Shown here in pieces: positions 11,231-23,151 of a stretch of 58,722 nucleotides of DNA. A program made the position numbers and the translations under genes. Source of the stretch: Nemertoderma westbladi (Eukaryota; Xenacoelomorpha; Nemertodermatida; Nemertodermatidae); assembly GCA_032718475.1 (NCBI GenBank), contig JAUCBJ010000831.1, positions 1 through 58,722 of the forward strand, read 5' to 3'. The notes beneath the pieces are model-generated. The model was not told the DNA's origin, made no database searches, and saw only the letters and a program-made list of their open reading frames with translations. Each line of letters begins with the position of its first letter. The first letter of the stretch is position 1.

Positions 11231-11827
11231 TACAACTTAAGCCACTCTGCCCACAGTAAAATATATGGAAGCAAAACCACAAGTGGCATAAGTTACCCCA
11301 CTTGACAATTTCACTTAGGCCACCATGTTTTTCGGCAATATCTCGGATTCGGTACACCGTTTAGTCTTTCCTATTGGCAGATCTGTAGATCTAATACAGA
11401 CCCAACTTTTAAGATATTGATCACAAACACAACCAACGTAGTACAGAAATTATTACCACTCAAATTTTGAAATTGGTCTAAGATACCCCACACCACGGTA
11501 TCAGATACAGACTAAAATCGAGCAATTCTATCCCAAAATCCGTATTTAAGAAATTTAACCAAACCGCCAATAAGAATAAATCAAATAAAGTCCCCCCCCC
11601 CTTCAAACCCACTCTTAATCTGCACCACCCCAACCCAAAAGCGCACAGAGGATTAAGGGGGGAGTACACCACCTATATTCATCATACAATCCTCGTTTTC
11701 TTTATTGCTTGCACTTGCTCGCTTTGCTCGTTCATAAAAAATCACTCAGCGCCATAAATGCTGTGAAATAGTGCTACTTAACACACAATACTGTCAATAA
11801 CAGCATAGTTTTAACATCAGGAAAGGA

Positions 11828-11851
11828 GGGGGGGGGGGGGGGGGGGGGGGG
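11828..11851. repeat. Poly-G run (24 G)
   Basis: Homopolymer of G. Similar runs occur at 22934-22957 and 46994-47026. It can form G-quadruplex structure and its length is likely unreliable in an assembly. Confidence 0.9.
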
Positions 11852-12826
11852 TTACAGGAAAGCACCGATTATTTTATAAATTCAATACATTATACTTTTC
11901 CTAATTAGCAACAATATACTTCTTGAAACTTGTCAGTTGACATTGGAGGTGCCAATTCTATGTTATATATACTTATTCACATTTATCCATCTAAAAATCA
12001 ATCGGCCCACTAATTTAGTGGTCCTGCTGCAGCTTGGCAGGTCGTGGTTTAGTAGGTCATGGGTGAGATGATTGGACAGGTTCCCAACTAATAGGCAATA
12101 GCAAGCATAGGGGGTTTGACGGGAATCAGTGGGGATTTGATTCAGACTGTCCGTATATAAAGTTAAGTCATTGAAACTATAATTAATTAATTTATATTGT
12201 AAATATTAACCAAACATAAAGCATATAACCTGGCAACATATAGCAATTGTGTTTAATGAATCATATAGAACTGTAGGCCAAAGGTACAGTATCTCTGCTA
12301 CAACTCATTGGGAATTCAAGTGGGGGTCTTTTGTCGGTGTCTAAGTGCATTCACATTTCTTTAGTGGAATAAGTGGGTGGCCTTTTGGCGGTAGGTCGGT
12401 CAACATACTCATTTCTCTTTCGCGGAATATGGGCAATACCTTCGGCGGAGGAAACTAATTTATTTCGAAAATGTGACTTTTATATTATTATTATTAACAT
12501 GTAATTTGATGCACTGTGTAGTTTGAACAGTGTAACCTTACAGATACTGTAGGATACGGATGTCAGAGAGAAGTTGACAAACAAGAGAGGTTACATAAGT
12601 CAAATGTGCAAACAGCCAAACGGAATCTTAATTTGCGAATGTGCAAACAGGCAAACGGAATCTTAATTTGCGCCAGTTGTACTTACAGTAGAAGGTGATT
12701 AGCAGATTAATGATTAATTAAGGAGATTAGTTATTAAACAGCAAAAGTTAGTTGTGAGTGTAGTTAGAACTTCTGTGGTTCTACACATTGGTAAAACACA
12801 TTGATTATATTAAATATCAAACTTAC
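11852..12826. other. Intronic or intergenic stretch, two small repeats
   Basis: It holds dispersed repeat copy B (12185-12320, same orientation as 1905-2065) and a 35-bp tandem duplication at 12603-12673 (AATGTGCAAACAG...CGGAATCTTAATTTGCG twice). No coding exon for the missing N-terminal half of the fibrinogen domain was recognised here on either strand. Confidence 0.6.
12185..12320 (+). repeat. Dispersed repeat, copy B
   Basis: Direct match to 1905-2065, sharing TATTGTAAATATTAACCAAA, ACATATAGC, TTGTGTTTAAT and ACAACTCATTGGGAATTCAA. Confidence 0.75.
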
Positions 12827-12931
12827 ACTGTCTCTTTCAACCAATTCGTTTAAGTTTCCATGGTTCTCTCCAAGACACTCCACAGCTAAAAGAGCTGCAA
12901 GAGTCAAAAGTAGAAGAGATTCATTGAACAT
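12827..12931 (-). CDS. Signal-peptide exon, probably exon 1 of the fibrinogen-domain gene
   Basis: A 35-codon exon starts MFNESLLLL and has a classic hydrophobic signal core (LTLAALLAV) and a likely cleavage near ECLG/EN. It ends ...LVERDS at a consensus donor GTAAGT (12826-12821), in phase 0. An in-frame upstream ATG at 12955 would add MKYLIYPK. It lies on the same strand as the FReD exon at 7791-8306, 4.5 kb upstream, and that exon also begins in phase 0, so the two could be spliced together, directly or through exons not found. Linkage is inferred from strand, phase and secretion logic. It could instead belong to another secreted protein. Confidence 0.5.
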
Positions 12932-13369
12932 TTTTGGGTAAATTAAATACTTCACGAACTAAAATAAAAAATCTGCGAATGAATATATTACACTAACACT
13001 CCATACTAAACAATATATCACGCAACCTGTAGCGCAATGCTAGTAAATGGAGCAGTTTATATGAATAAATAATTGGTGTGTTTTATGGAATAAAGTAACG
13101 GACTGGTAGACCAACACAAACATCTACGGATATTGGTTTTGGTGAACAGGAAAGGGAAAATAATTTATATGAAGAAATAGTTGGGTTTCATTCTTGATGT
13201 ATTCATGCTGTATAGCTGCATAATAAAAGGAAATTTATGACTAATACATTGCATTGGAGTTTATACTGTATGAATCCATCTGGATAGGTAACCAACCCGA
13301 TTGCAGCAAATTGTCTGATTGTGTATTTATTATTACTTTATAACTTTCATTGGGCCCAGCTTTGCAAAG

Positions 13370-13445
13370 TCGGCAATGATGTCCAGGAGGGATCGAAATG
13401 GTGACCTGCAATTTGGAAGTCTGCCCATTCCGCTAGCGGCTAAGG
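13370..13445 (-). mobile_element. Possible degenerate tRNA-derived SINE head
   Basis: Read on the minus strand, TAGCCGCTAGCGG resembles a polymerase III A box and TTTCGATCCCTCC resembles a B box about 40 bp downstream, like the head of a tRNA-derived SINE. No body or tail could be delimited. It could be an old tRNA pseudogene. Confidence 0.35.
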
Positions 13446-15600
13446 TATAAGGTAGACCTAGAAATACTACCTGATACCTTGTACAACAATATGTCTGCAA
13501 TTTACGCACTCATGACCTCCCATCTGGCAATACCATCATCTATTGCCACTGTGTCCAACCCCACTGTTCTTGGCCGTCTTTACATAGCATACAGTAGACT
13601 AGACAGATATAATAAGGCAAACGTTATATTACGTGTGTGATCATGGTAATTTGAATTCATACATGTAAAAAACCATAATTAGCACGAAGTTTTGTTAATT
13701 CCGACCCCGACAATGTAACTTGTAAATGGGTAGTTATTCCACGGGTCGGTTTTGAATTTTGAATCTTAACTTCATAGAAAGTGATACTGTAATAAAATCA
13801 TTGGATACACAAGTAGGCCCTAATTATTAATATTTAAGTTGGACCGTTGCAATTCTACCTAAGCCACCAAGTGAAAATTTCTTAAAAGGTACAAACATTG
13901 TGTCTCATTGTCTAAATGGTTAGCTCGCGTTTTAAGTTTGGGGTGTCTGTCATTCTGTTATGTTTTAAAATAGCCAAAATGCTACACTTTTTACTAAGTA
14001 TTTAGAAAATCACTTGTTCCACGAAATATTAGGCCTCAATTTCATATCACAATGGCAAAAGGGGACCAATTACAAAACAACATTTTCTAAGGCGTACAGA
14101 ATTCTAACAATGTAAATCTGGCTTCTGCTGGAGAAGTACAGAAAGGGTTGGTTAGTTTATAATGTGTTTATCCTTGGGAGTTAGTGCGGCGTCCTCCCTG
14201 TAACATATGTAACAGCCAAGAGAGTTGAACCTTCGGGTTGCCTCTGGTGTTTCAGTTTTACTAAAGTGGATTGATTGCTTACTGGTATAGAACATGAATA
14301 GTTTCCAAGAGTAAATTACCATCAATGTCATCAAATTTGTTTAAATATAAGTCAAAAACAACCATTGCTTTCTATGGGCCTTTGACTATTATATTTTAAA
14401 CATTTGCTTGTTAAAGTCAAATCAAGTGAAACGTTTGCCGATTCGGGGGATTTAAGGACCGATTCTGGACCAGTGAGTCAAACTGCGCGTATTCTCGGTG
14501 CATTCCAATAAATGGTAAGTTGACGGATAGTTACCATGGTTGCCACATAGTTTGCAACGGCATCCGGTTGAATTGCCATGGAAACCTTGTGTACCTTGTA
14601 ACTACGTGCCTCTGTGGGTTATATTCGCAACCATCCAGTTAGAGTTTGTTAGAGCCAGAGTGTTCCAGAACTCTGAGTCACTTTCCGCTATTTTAGAATT
14701 TATGTCTTCTACATATCCGTTAAATTCTGAAGTACTAGGGACTGTGGGTACTGTACGTTTAATTACGTTTAATTACTGTACATTAATTAAAATTAACAAT
14801 GGAGAAATGTCCTGTCTGTCGCTACATAATTCAAGCGAAGCGAATTATATCCTCAAATAATTTTTTAAAAAAGCGATTCATAATGAAAAAAATATCAGGA
14901 TTAATTATTTTGTCACAATATTTTATTTAATCTTATAAAGTCAGGCAATTAATGTTATTGATAGAAAATAGCGTAGGCCTACATAATTAGTATAATAGAA
15001 CTTATGTCTTCCGTATAAATAATGTAAAGTCGTGATCTTTTAAGAAATACAAATACAAGCAGCACTAGACATACAAGTGGTAAGCGGCATTATAGAAACC
15101 AAGTCAAAATAGTTTGATTAGGTTGAACTGGTGGTTGTCATGATGTTTCCTCACAAATCGATAAAGAAAAGTCGTCTAACTGGATTTCTGGCTGCTAACC
15201 CCTGCAAATAAAGTTATCATTCATTTAATTCGAGCATAATTACACATATTATACCGATATTTCTAAATTAATTAATTATTTTCAACACAGTAAATTAATT
15301 TCAACCACAGTAATTAAATAAGAGAGTAGATTAGTGTGAAATATTAAACTCTATACTATTCAAGTCAAATATTAATACGCGTTTACCGTATGGCCTATCT
15401 GTTTTTTCTGATTTTGTTTTTTATAAATACCTGACTCAATATTGTTCCTAAAAGTTATTTATAAGTAGCCAAATTTCCATCTAATCCGTCTGATACTAAT
15501 TATTAAATTAATTATAAATATACTACTTTCTTTCTAAAACTGTTATTTATCATCCCGTAACCATTGTAAGTAACAATAATACATAACGATAGTACATAAT
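13446..15600. other. AT-rich stretch with no recognised gene
   Basis: I see no supported coding region. A 106-codon open frame at 14540-14860 has no recognisable domain. A short segment near 14200-14250 (CCTTCGGGTTGCCTCTGG) resembles the SINE-body motif found at 46200 and 55690. Confidence 0.5.
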
Positions 15601-15604
15601 ACAT

Positions 15605-16170
15605 AATAATACGTAAGGGAAAGGCCTGGGCAGCCTTGAATAGGCTTTCTAGGATTTGGAAGTCACCGAGAATTAATCGGAAACTTAAGGTCCGATTATT
15701 TAGAGCAGCAGTAGTTCCAGTACTCCTCTACGGGAGTCCATGCTGGGCTCTAACTGCTGAGGACACCAAATCTCTGGATGGCACATTCACAAGAATGCTA
15801 CGCCGGGTTCATTGTGTCAAGTTAAATGCACACATCTCCAACCAGACACTATATAACATTGGAGGTGTCTCATTGGTTCCCCCAAAGCTTGACACTAGAA
15901 CAAAATCGCCTCCGCTTTGCAGGACATTGCTTTCGCCGTGAGGACCAGCCAGTGCATAATCTTGTACTTTGGCAGCCTCATGGAGTGAATAAGCATGGTG
16001 GACAGCCCATGACTTTCTTGAGACGCATCTTAAAAGACACTGGCCTTAAAGATGCGGATGATCTAGCAAATGTCATGGGTGATAGGGAGTTGTGGCGGTG
16101 CAATTTTGTTGACAAGCCGGCACAGCATTCTTAAAAATGCAGCTGCAATGCAGCATGCCGATCCTAGTAA
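15605..16170 (+). pseudogene. 5'-truncated LINE fragment (RT C-terminus), copy 1
   Basis: The reading frame encodes the segment downstream of reverse transcriptase in RTE/RT-like non-LTR elements. It has motifs FRAAVVPVLLYGSPCW and FTRMLRRVHCVK, and then after a +1 frame change LRFAGHCFRREDQP, HGGQPMTFLRRIL and DLANVMGDRELWR. The frameshift near 15860-15900 and the absence of upstream RT domains make it non-functional. The 3' end reads GCAGCTGCAATGCAGCATGC and then GTAGTAGTAGTA. Related fragments lie at 47825-48420 (plus) and 57395-57870 (minus). Confidence 0.85.
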
Positions 16171-17432
16171 GTAGTAGTAGTAGTAAGTAACAATCTTAAT
16201 AAGGAATGCCCGACAACCCAAATAACCACCACTATATCAGTATATACAGCGCGACTTACCTCTATATTATCCTGTATAGCAGCAGATGGAATATAATAAT
16301 GAATTCAGAATTATGAAGCGACAGTAATGATATTTATATATTATATTTCAGGGCAGATATTTAAAATTGATATGGACAAACAATTATTCAGCTTGGACTA
16401 TCACTATACTAAACAATAACACCACTCTCTCGAGTAATAGTAGTAAGTAAGACAATCATGATATTATTAATATCTAATACAAAATTTAGTACGGAGTTAA
16501 TACAATACAATATAATAGAAAAACAAAATTACAATTACTACCTATAAGTTATTAGTACAATATAATAATAATTGCATAAGCTAATGTCCCCTGAACTGTA
16601 ATAACAATAATAATTATTATTTATTAATACTGTGGCCAATTATGATAAAACTATTTAGCACGTATGCTGCATAATGTTTCACTTTAACAGAATATATAAC
16701 TGGTATCAGATTAGAACACGAGTCTCATAAAGATACTCTATCAACTGTGTAATGAAAATGAAACTATAAAGATTCTAAAACCACATTTATTGTAATCAAT
16801 TATTGAGACAACGGTTTTATTGGTATTATGTAATAAGGGGCTAAAAAAGTATGAGCTACAAGGAGAAGACGTTGTCCCTTGTAAGTGTCATTACGATATA
16901 ACGGGAAAATATCAATAGCACGTTATAGCCTATTGCAGATACTATGTAATTATATTATTATAATTTAGCAATATTGCCTAATTAATAATAATTAATTATA
17001 ATAATAATATTAAATTCAAATATAAATATATTCTTCACTGAATTATGTTCACATTGGCGATTAAATTTTAAATTAATTGTACATTTTTGGTAGAATAAGG
17101 CCAAATAGTAACTTAAAATTATTATGAAAAAAAAAATTTTTTAACAGTAATTTTTTTTAATTTTAAATAAGTTGTTTGAAAAACGCCGGTGAAACGGAAG
17201 ACAATATTTAAATTACTTTAAGGCACTGCGAACGAACACTAATTAATAAGTTTTAAATAATTATAATATTGTACGTAATTAAATACTCAACCCCATTTGG
17301 GATCGTTGAAGGCTTGCATAGTACGGCAGTGGAAGACCGGAGATAAGGGGCTCCGTACATAAATACATCGTGGTGGAAGACACACAAGGGGAGATTAATT
17401 ACTGGGACCCGGTTCCAACTAAATTACTATAT
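16171..17432. other. AT-rich stretch with no recognised gene
   Basis: Low-complexity A/T-rich sequence with many TAATAATAAT runs. No supported open frame, RNA gene or transposon terminus was seen. Confidence 0.55.
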
Positions 17433-17440
17433 ATTGTAAC

Positions 17441-18249
17441 CAGGGACAGGACATGATACGATACGAAAATACTATACGATACGATACGAATACAATTATG
17501 AGAAAATACTATACGATACGAACCAATTGTTAACAATACGATACGATACGAAAAATCCAAGATACGATACGAAATACGAAAAAGTTTCGTATTTTTTTCG
17601 TATCGTATTTTATCTAAGAGATGATAAAAATATGTATTGTATTTTGTATTACAATTAGAAAATCACATTAATCCCTCTATATAATAGGCAAGTATTTTAT
17701 ATATCAATATTCCAGTAAATATGTTTATGGAATAATTTTGAATTTGATTAAAAACTTCAATTTCGAAGTCAAACTAATACTAGTAGAATAAAACTGGTTT
17801 ATTTCAAAATAAATGTTTTATTTCTTTTATTTACTCACTAGAATGCCTTATAGTAACATCAATGTCTTGTATTAGGCGCTATTAGAGTTATCCTAGGACG
17901 TTTATTTAAACTGTAATTAGATTATATTTCAGTGGTATTTTTATCATTATTCAGCAGTTTTTTACCATGTGGTTAATGATTCTCCCTTCTTACATTCTAT
18001 TGACATGATAAAACTGTAAGCTGTAACCTAATTTATAAACCAATTTTGATAAAAAAATATGTTAAGAAATAAGTGGTGTTGATCTAGGGTTTGAGTGTTG
18101 AAAAACATTAATAATTACAAAATAATAATATATGAAAATACGATACGAAATACTAAAAAATTATTATTCGTATTTATACGATACGAAGTTAATTTTTGTG
18201 ATACGATATACGAAAATCCATTTTCGTATTGTATCGTATCCTGTCCCTG
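17441..18249. mobile_element. hAT-type MITE with 8-bp target duplication
   Basis: Inverted termini CAGGGACAGGA (from 17441) and TCCTGTCCCTG (ending 18249) are flanked by a perfect 8-bp direct repeat ATTGTAAC at 17433-17440 and 18250-18257. A CAGGG terminus and 8-bp duplication are hallmarks of the hAT superfamily. Subterminal regions are dense in GATACGATACGA and its complement. The 809-bp length and absence of a transposase make it non-autonomous. Confidence 0.92.
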
Positions 18250-18257
18250 ATTGTAAC

Positions 18258-20170
18258 TTAGCCATAAATTTTCATACAATGAAAACAACAGATATATTGA
18301 CATAATAAGTAAATTTAATTTCAAGATGCGATTATTAAATATTATTATTAACATTTTTATTATATTTAAAAATTACCGTTATGTAGAGCTTCTTTATGAA
18401 TATATATCAATATTGGATTGAGTGGGAATAATTTAATGTGGGCGGGTCTTTCACCAAAAATGATTTACAGTTTAAACCCCAAGTCGCATATTATAATAAA
18501 TCATACTAATTATAATAACTAAATTAAAAAAAAAACACAAATAAACTAGTTTGTAAAGCTTATAAAGAGCACTAAATTATCAACTAATCAACTAAATAGT
18601 AATTGACACAAGATTACTGAAAGAATTACATAAAACCACAACAACAACAAGCCAGTATTATACGCAATCGGTTCATTGGAGTTGACTTCACACAATAAAT
18701 TACAATTTATAGGAAAAACTTGTATAGTTTTACTCAGAAGTAAGCCAAAGAGTTTAAGATTGTGTTTAAATCCACATTTGCAATCTGTTTTTGTGATTTT
18801 CTTAACTATTGCGTAATTATTAAGTATTTAATTAAGACTTAAGTAATAATTACGTAATTAGAACTGGTTAATTAATAAACGAGTTTGATAACATTGCGAT
18901 ACGCAGATTGACATGGGAAGTAAAAGTCTAGACAACATGGACAAAAAGGGGGTGACCCAAAACTGGCTGTTAATTCATAACAAGTTTCTTTGATTGACAT
19001 TCTCGGGGGAAATTTGTCTGATCCAAAAAATGCCTCTAAATTAAGGATCACCTTTAGAAAAAAGTTGACTGCTATTATTGGTGCGGTTCAACAACCCTTG
19101 TTCCCAAAAATTGACTCATTAGGTCATAAAAACTATTGCGGATTTTAAACTAAAACAAATAAATAAAATTACACCTAAAATCAATAAACCCAAATTTATT
19201 AAATTATGCGAAATTCTTCTACAATGTTACATATTTTAATTTCTTAGCAGGTAAATAAATGTATTTTAACTTTCTCTTCCCGGTTACCCTAAATCTGGTG
19301 CAATTTTAGAAAGATTTAAAATTAATATTTTCTGTTTATAGACTTTATTTATAGGACTAACAAGGTATTCCAAGAAATGTGATTTATTGTGTTTATGTTA
19401 GATTGACTAGAACGCTACGTGTTAAAACGGGATCCCGACTCCAGAACAATCCCGGTGGCAAATCTGATCCCCATCCCAACTGTTTGGGATCGCGGGATCC
19501 CGAAGTATAAAATATTTATTTTCTAGTGAAGTGAATTTGTTGAATAGAATAAAAAGTTTATTTACTATATGAAATTGATATGAGTAAACCAACTATAATA
19601 TTAAATACTTACACCACCGGAGCAATTCCGGCCTGATCCCGTTTAAACACTAAAACAGACCGGTACCCTACCAAGACATTCATATGGGGACGACAGGCAT
19701 GCGATAACATTATAATATTTATTTTATTTATTTATTTATTTGTGTATTTCTCAGTATGTCCCTACGTCATACATTTTAATATGTTTTTCCAGTAAATCCA
19801 GTATGTAACGCATTATTATTAGGTTGTTCTAGAGAGTTTGAGTGCATAACTACAAATAATTCCCCACAAATAAATATAATTAGATTCGTAATTGTTCATA
19901 ATTAACACTTTAAAGCTTTTACGGCCCTCGTTCTATTATTTCCCTCGCTCCCGAGCGACCCACTCGTACCGTAACGCTATAAAGTGATATTTTATGAACA
20001 ACGGCGTATAACAGTCTATACGGTTTACTTTTCACCAACTGGTTACACCCAAGGTTCGATACATTATTAATTCAGTTGAATATAAAATATAAATAAATGA
20101 GCAGATATTTCACCGAGGAGCAATCGAAGCATGCGAGAAACAATGAAACACATAAACAATGATTATTTAG
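18258..20170. other. Non-coding stretch downstream of the light-chain gene
   Basis: AT-rich, with a short (ATTT)n run at 19725-19750 and CGGGATCCCG palindromes near 19430-19500. On the minus strand AATAAA-type signals occur in the 19.7-kb (TTTATT)n run and could serve the light-chain transcript. No gene was recognised. Confidence 0.5.
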
Positions 20171-20286
20171 CTAGGATCTATTACCGCTTATTATCTGTCT
20201 GATAAAGTCTTCGTAATGAACTTCGCCCTGGGCGTTCTCGTGCCCAGCCAATATCTGATCAACTTCTTCGTCGCTTAATTTCTCGC
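20171..20286 (-). CDS. Myosin essential light chain, last exon
   Basis: It encodes the C-terminal 37 residues EKLSDEEVDQIL...IISGNRS, then TAG. This is the last helix-loop-helix of an essential (alkali) myosin light chain, which binds the first IQ motif of the myosin heavy-chain lever arm. GHENAQGEVHYEDF is a non-canonical EF loop, as usual in this family. The exon begins after acceptor TTTGTAG. The two bases GC complete the glycine codon split with the previous exon, so phase is consistent. The match to animal MYL6/MYL1 C-termini (LxxEEVxxxLxGHEDxxGxxxYExF) is clear. Confidence 0.92.
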
Positions 20287-20321
20287 CTACAAATAGAAAA
20301 CAAATAGAAATCGACGGGATA

Positions 20322-21330
20322 GGATCGACTTAAAGAAGTACGCTGAATACCGCACGGTCGGCGGGGGATCGAGTTAAGGAAGTACGCTGAATACCGCACG
20401 GTTGGCGGGGGATCGAGTTAAGGAAGTACGCTGAATACCGCACGGTTGGCGGGGGATCGAGTTAAGGAAGTACGCTGAATACCGCACGGTTGGCGGGGGA
20501 TCGAGTTAAGGAAGTACGGTGAATACCGCACGGTTGGCGGGGGATCGAGTTAAGGAAGTACGCTGAATACCGCACGGTTGGCGGGGGATCGAGTTAAGGA
20601 AGTACGCTGAATACCGCACGGTTGGCGGGGGATCGAGTTAAGGAAGTACGGTGAATACCGCACGGTTGGCGGGGGATCGAGTTAAGGAAGTACGCTGAAT
20701 ACCGCACGGTTGGCGGGGGATCGAGTTAGGGAAGTACGCTGAATACCGCACGGTTGGCGGGGGATCGAGTTAAGGAAGTACGCTGAATACCGCACGGTTG
20801 GCGGGGGATCGAGTTAAGGAAGTACGCTGAATACCGCACGGTTGGCGGGGGATCGAGTTAAGGAAGTACGGTGAATACCGCACGGTTGGCGGGGGATCGA
20901 GTTAAGGAAGTACGCTGAATACCGCACGGTTGGCGGGGGATCGAGTTAAGGAAGTACGCTGAATACCGCACGGTTGGCGGGGGATCGAGTTAAGGAAGTA
21001 CGGTGAATACCGCACGGTTGGCGGGGGATCGAGTTAAGGAAGTACGCTGAATACCGCACGGTTGGCGGGGGATCGAGTTAAGGAAGTACGCTGAATACCG
21101 CACGGTTGGTGGAGGATCGAGTTAAGGAAGTACGGTGAATACCGCACGGTTGGCGGGGGATCGAGTTAAGGAAGTACGCTGAATACCGCACGGTTGGCGG
21201 GGGATCGAGTTAAGGAAGTACGCTGAATAACGCACGGTTGGTGGAGGATCGAGTTAAGGAAGTACGCTGAATAACGCACGGTTGGTGGAGGATCGAGTTA
21301 AGGAAGTACGCTGAATAACGCACTCACGGC
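20322..21330. repeat. 44-bp minisatellite in the light-chain intron, about 23 copies
   Basis: The near-perfect unit contains GATCGAGTTAAGGAAGTACG then CTGAATACCGCACGGTTGGC. It lies wholly within the last intron of the myosin light-chain gene. A CGGTG/CGCTG variant site often repeats with a three-unit (132-bp) period (for example 20515, 20647, then 20867, 20999, 21131), showing higher-order amplification. Confidence 0.95.
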
Positions 21331-21722
21331 CCGGAAGGTAAATGCTAAATACCGATACTTTAATACTTGATATATTAATTACCTTACGAATGTTTAGAAA
21401 ACTCATAAATGCCGCCAATACAAATACTAACCGGAACTGCCTGTCATAGTTCAAACAAATACTAAATTTATAGTTCCTCTTAAATATAAGTTTTATTGAT
21501 AAAGTTGTGTTTCACTGACCGTTAGAGTGCTGTTATGTCAACATAAAAAAACGATGTGGATCGAATGCAGATGGGAGCTTAATAAAAAAAACCCAAAACC
21601 AAGGATAATAAAATCTATAATATTTGGCGTTTTGGGGAATTTTGAAAAATGCTAAACGACCCTTTGACCATTTAGGTTATTACATTACAGACTAAGACAG
21701 TAAGCTATAAGACTAGTCTCAC

Positions 21723-21893
21723 CTAAGGCACTCAGAACGTGTCTCAACTCAGCCGCGGCTATTATTCCATTTCCCTCTTTATCGAAAACTCTAAATCCCT
21801 CCATAAAGTCGTTGAACTCATCGGCGTCCCGCGGTTTATTGGCTATCTGCTGATATATCGGCAGGAACTGCTCCACTGTGAAACGGGATTGAC
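21723..21893 (-). CDS. Myosin essential light chain, central exon
   Basis: It encodes [20 protein letters not shown], then a segment containing [22 protein letters not shown] and ending SALG. The FxPIYxxI linker and the FDKEGNGxxxxAELRHVLxxLGE block are the signature of EF hand III in essential light chains. The exon spans 171 nt between acceptor CCATAG and donor GTGAGA. Split glycine codons at both ends join it correctly to 22607-22750 and 20171-20286. An open frame running past both splice sites is intronic read-through. Confidence 0.93.
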
Positions 21894-22606
21894 CTATGGA
21901 ACACAAATATGATAATATTCTAGATGACCGCTGAAAGCTGATCGGGGGGGCGTTCCCAACAGACCAAACTAGGAAATTATACTAGAATGAAAAGATCGGC
22001 GTATATAAGAAGAGTGACTAACAGGGAAACATCACCACATACTTCGCGAAATGCACCGTTCTGTTTGTCTTACACGTGTGCGGATAAAATAGATTTGGGT
22101 ATATAAATACATTTAGAGATTTTGATAAACAGACGGCTATGGGTGTCCTGCAATTACTGTTCACGACAGAGAACGTTTATAACGACATACAGGACGGGAA
22201 TTACAGCAAGACGCAATTACATGAGCAGTTACCAGGTGTAGAGTCGTGAGAATGCGGTGCATTACCAATCAGTTGTTTGTTCTCAGCTGATTGCATGCAA
22301 CGTCAAGGTCACTATTTATTTATTATTCACATGGTTTGGTCCTTGCTGCCTATATAGACGACCCGCACTGCTCTTTTTTAACTTATCTTGCTTGAATATA
22401 AATATATAAATATAATTGATTAACTGCTTAATGATTCTTCAAGCTTTTACATTAATCCGATAAAGAAATTGTTAGGTAAATAAATATAGACCTCCAATCT
22501 CCATATAATATACCAGACAATAAATGAAAGTCACGAATCATTATAGTAACAAATAATATAAATAACATAAGTGACTAAAACTGTGTGGGGTCTGTTGACT
22601 ATGTAC

Positions 22607-22750
22607 CTTCGTTTTTAATCCCTCCGTTTAGCTTAACGACCTCCGCTTGCGTTGGGTTCAGGTTTAACGCCCTGAGCACGTCACCGACTTGCGTCGCGTC
22701 GATTTTATTATCTCCGCGTTTATCGAATAGCGAGAAACAATCCCGGACAT
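22607..22750 (-). CDS. Myosin essential light chain, EF-hand I exon
   Basis: It encodes VRDCFSLFDKRGDNKIDATQ, followed by VGDVLRALNLNPTQAEV and a tail ending IKNE. This matches the first EF hand and following helix of essential light chains (FxLFDxxGDxKI...GDVxRALGxNPTxAEV). The loop DKRGDNKIDATQ has Gln instead of Glu at position 12, consistent with lost calcium binding, as is common here. Acceptor CTCCCAG and donor GTACAT bound the exon. The first two bases AT complete an Asp codon begun in the 34-nt exon at 23118-23151. Confidence 0.92.
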
Positions 22751-22933
22751 CTGGGAGGTAAAGTAAATCCAAAAGTTAGATAATCTAACTAAATAAACGG
22801 GAGTAAATAACGGCAAAGCAAAACGAACGTGGGCGGTGGGGTTTACGTAAAACTGTAGAATATATACAATTAAAGAATTAAACCAAAGATTTACAGGTTA
22901 TCTGTCTGTCGGTTGCCGGCCTTGAGGGAGGGA

Positions 22934-22957
22934 GGGGGGGGGGGGGGGGGGGGGGGG
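22934..22957. repeat. Poly-G run (24 G) in light-chain intron
   Basis: G homopolymer between the mini-exon and the EF-hand I exon. Length is uncertain. Confidence 0.9.
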
Positions 22958-23117
22958 CACAGCTGGTTGATGGAATGAAACGAACACATTTGTCAATTTG
23001 AGTCAGGGGAATCCCAAAGCCAGGAATATCCTTCCCGTACTGCTTTAACGCACAGCCTGACGGGAGCTAAAACAAAAGCAAACCGGATATACCAATATAA
23101 ACACATGATTGACATAC

Positions 23118-23151
23118 CTGCCACCTTGTCCTCAGAAATTTTATCAACAAC
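23118..23151 (-). CDS. Myosin essential light chain, N-terminal mini-exon
   Basis: A 34-nt exon between acceptor TTTAATTTCAG and donor GTATGT. It reads VVDKISEDKVA plus one base that joins the next exon to give ...KVADVRDCFSLFD, the expected N-terminal helix. It starts in phase 0 and contains no methionine, so at least one more 5' exon carrying the start codon lies further upstream (above 23160). I could not identify it among the repeats there. Confidence 0.85.

Larger units (their letters stand above)
8516..11498. mobile_element. TIR element carrying a 33-bp minisatellite
   Basis: Termini CCGTGGTGTGGGGTAACTTA (from 8516) and the complement of CCGTGGTGTGGGGTATCTTA (ending 11498) are inverted repeats with TA on each outer side (8514-8515 and 11499-11500). 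Further GGGGTAACTTAGGCC-like blocks occur inside both ends. The interior is mainly the 33-bp array (8818-10662) plus an imperfect tandem duplication near 10941-11230. No transposase is visible. It lies between the fibrinogen exon and the signal-peptide exon, that is, in a probable intron. Confidence 0.65.

Noticed and set aside
20322-21330. CRISPR-like repeat array
   Set aside because: Units are head-to-tail without unique spacers and lie in a eukaryotic intron; it is a minisatellite.
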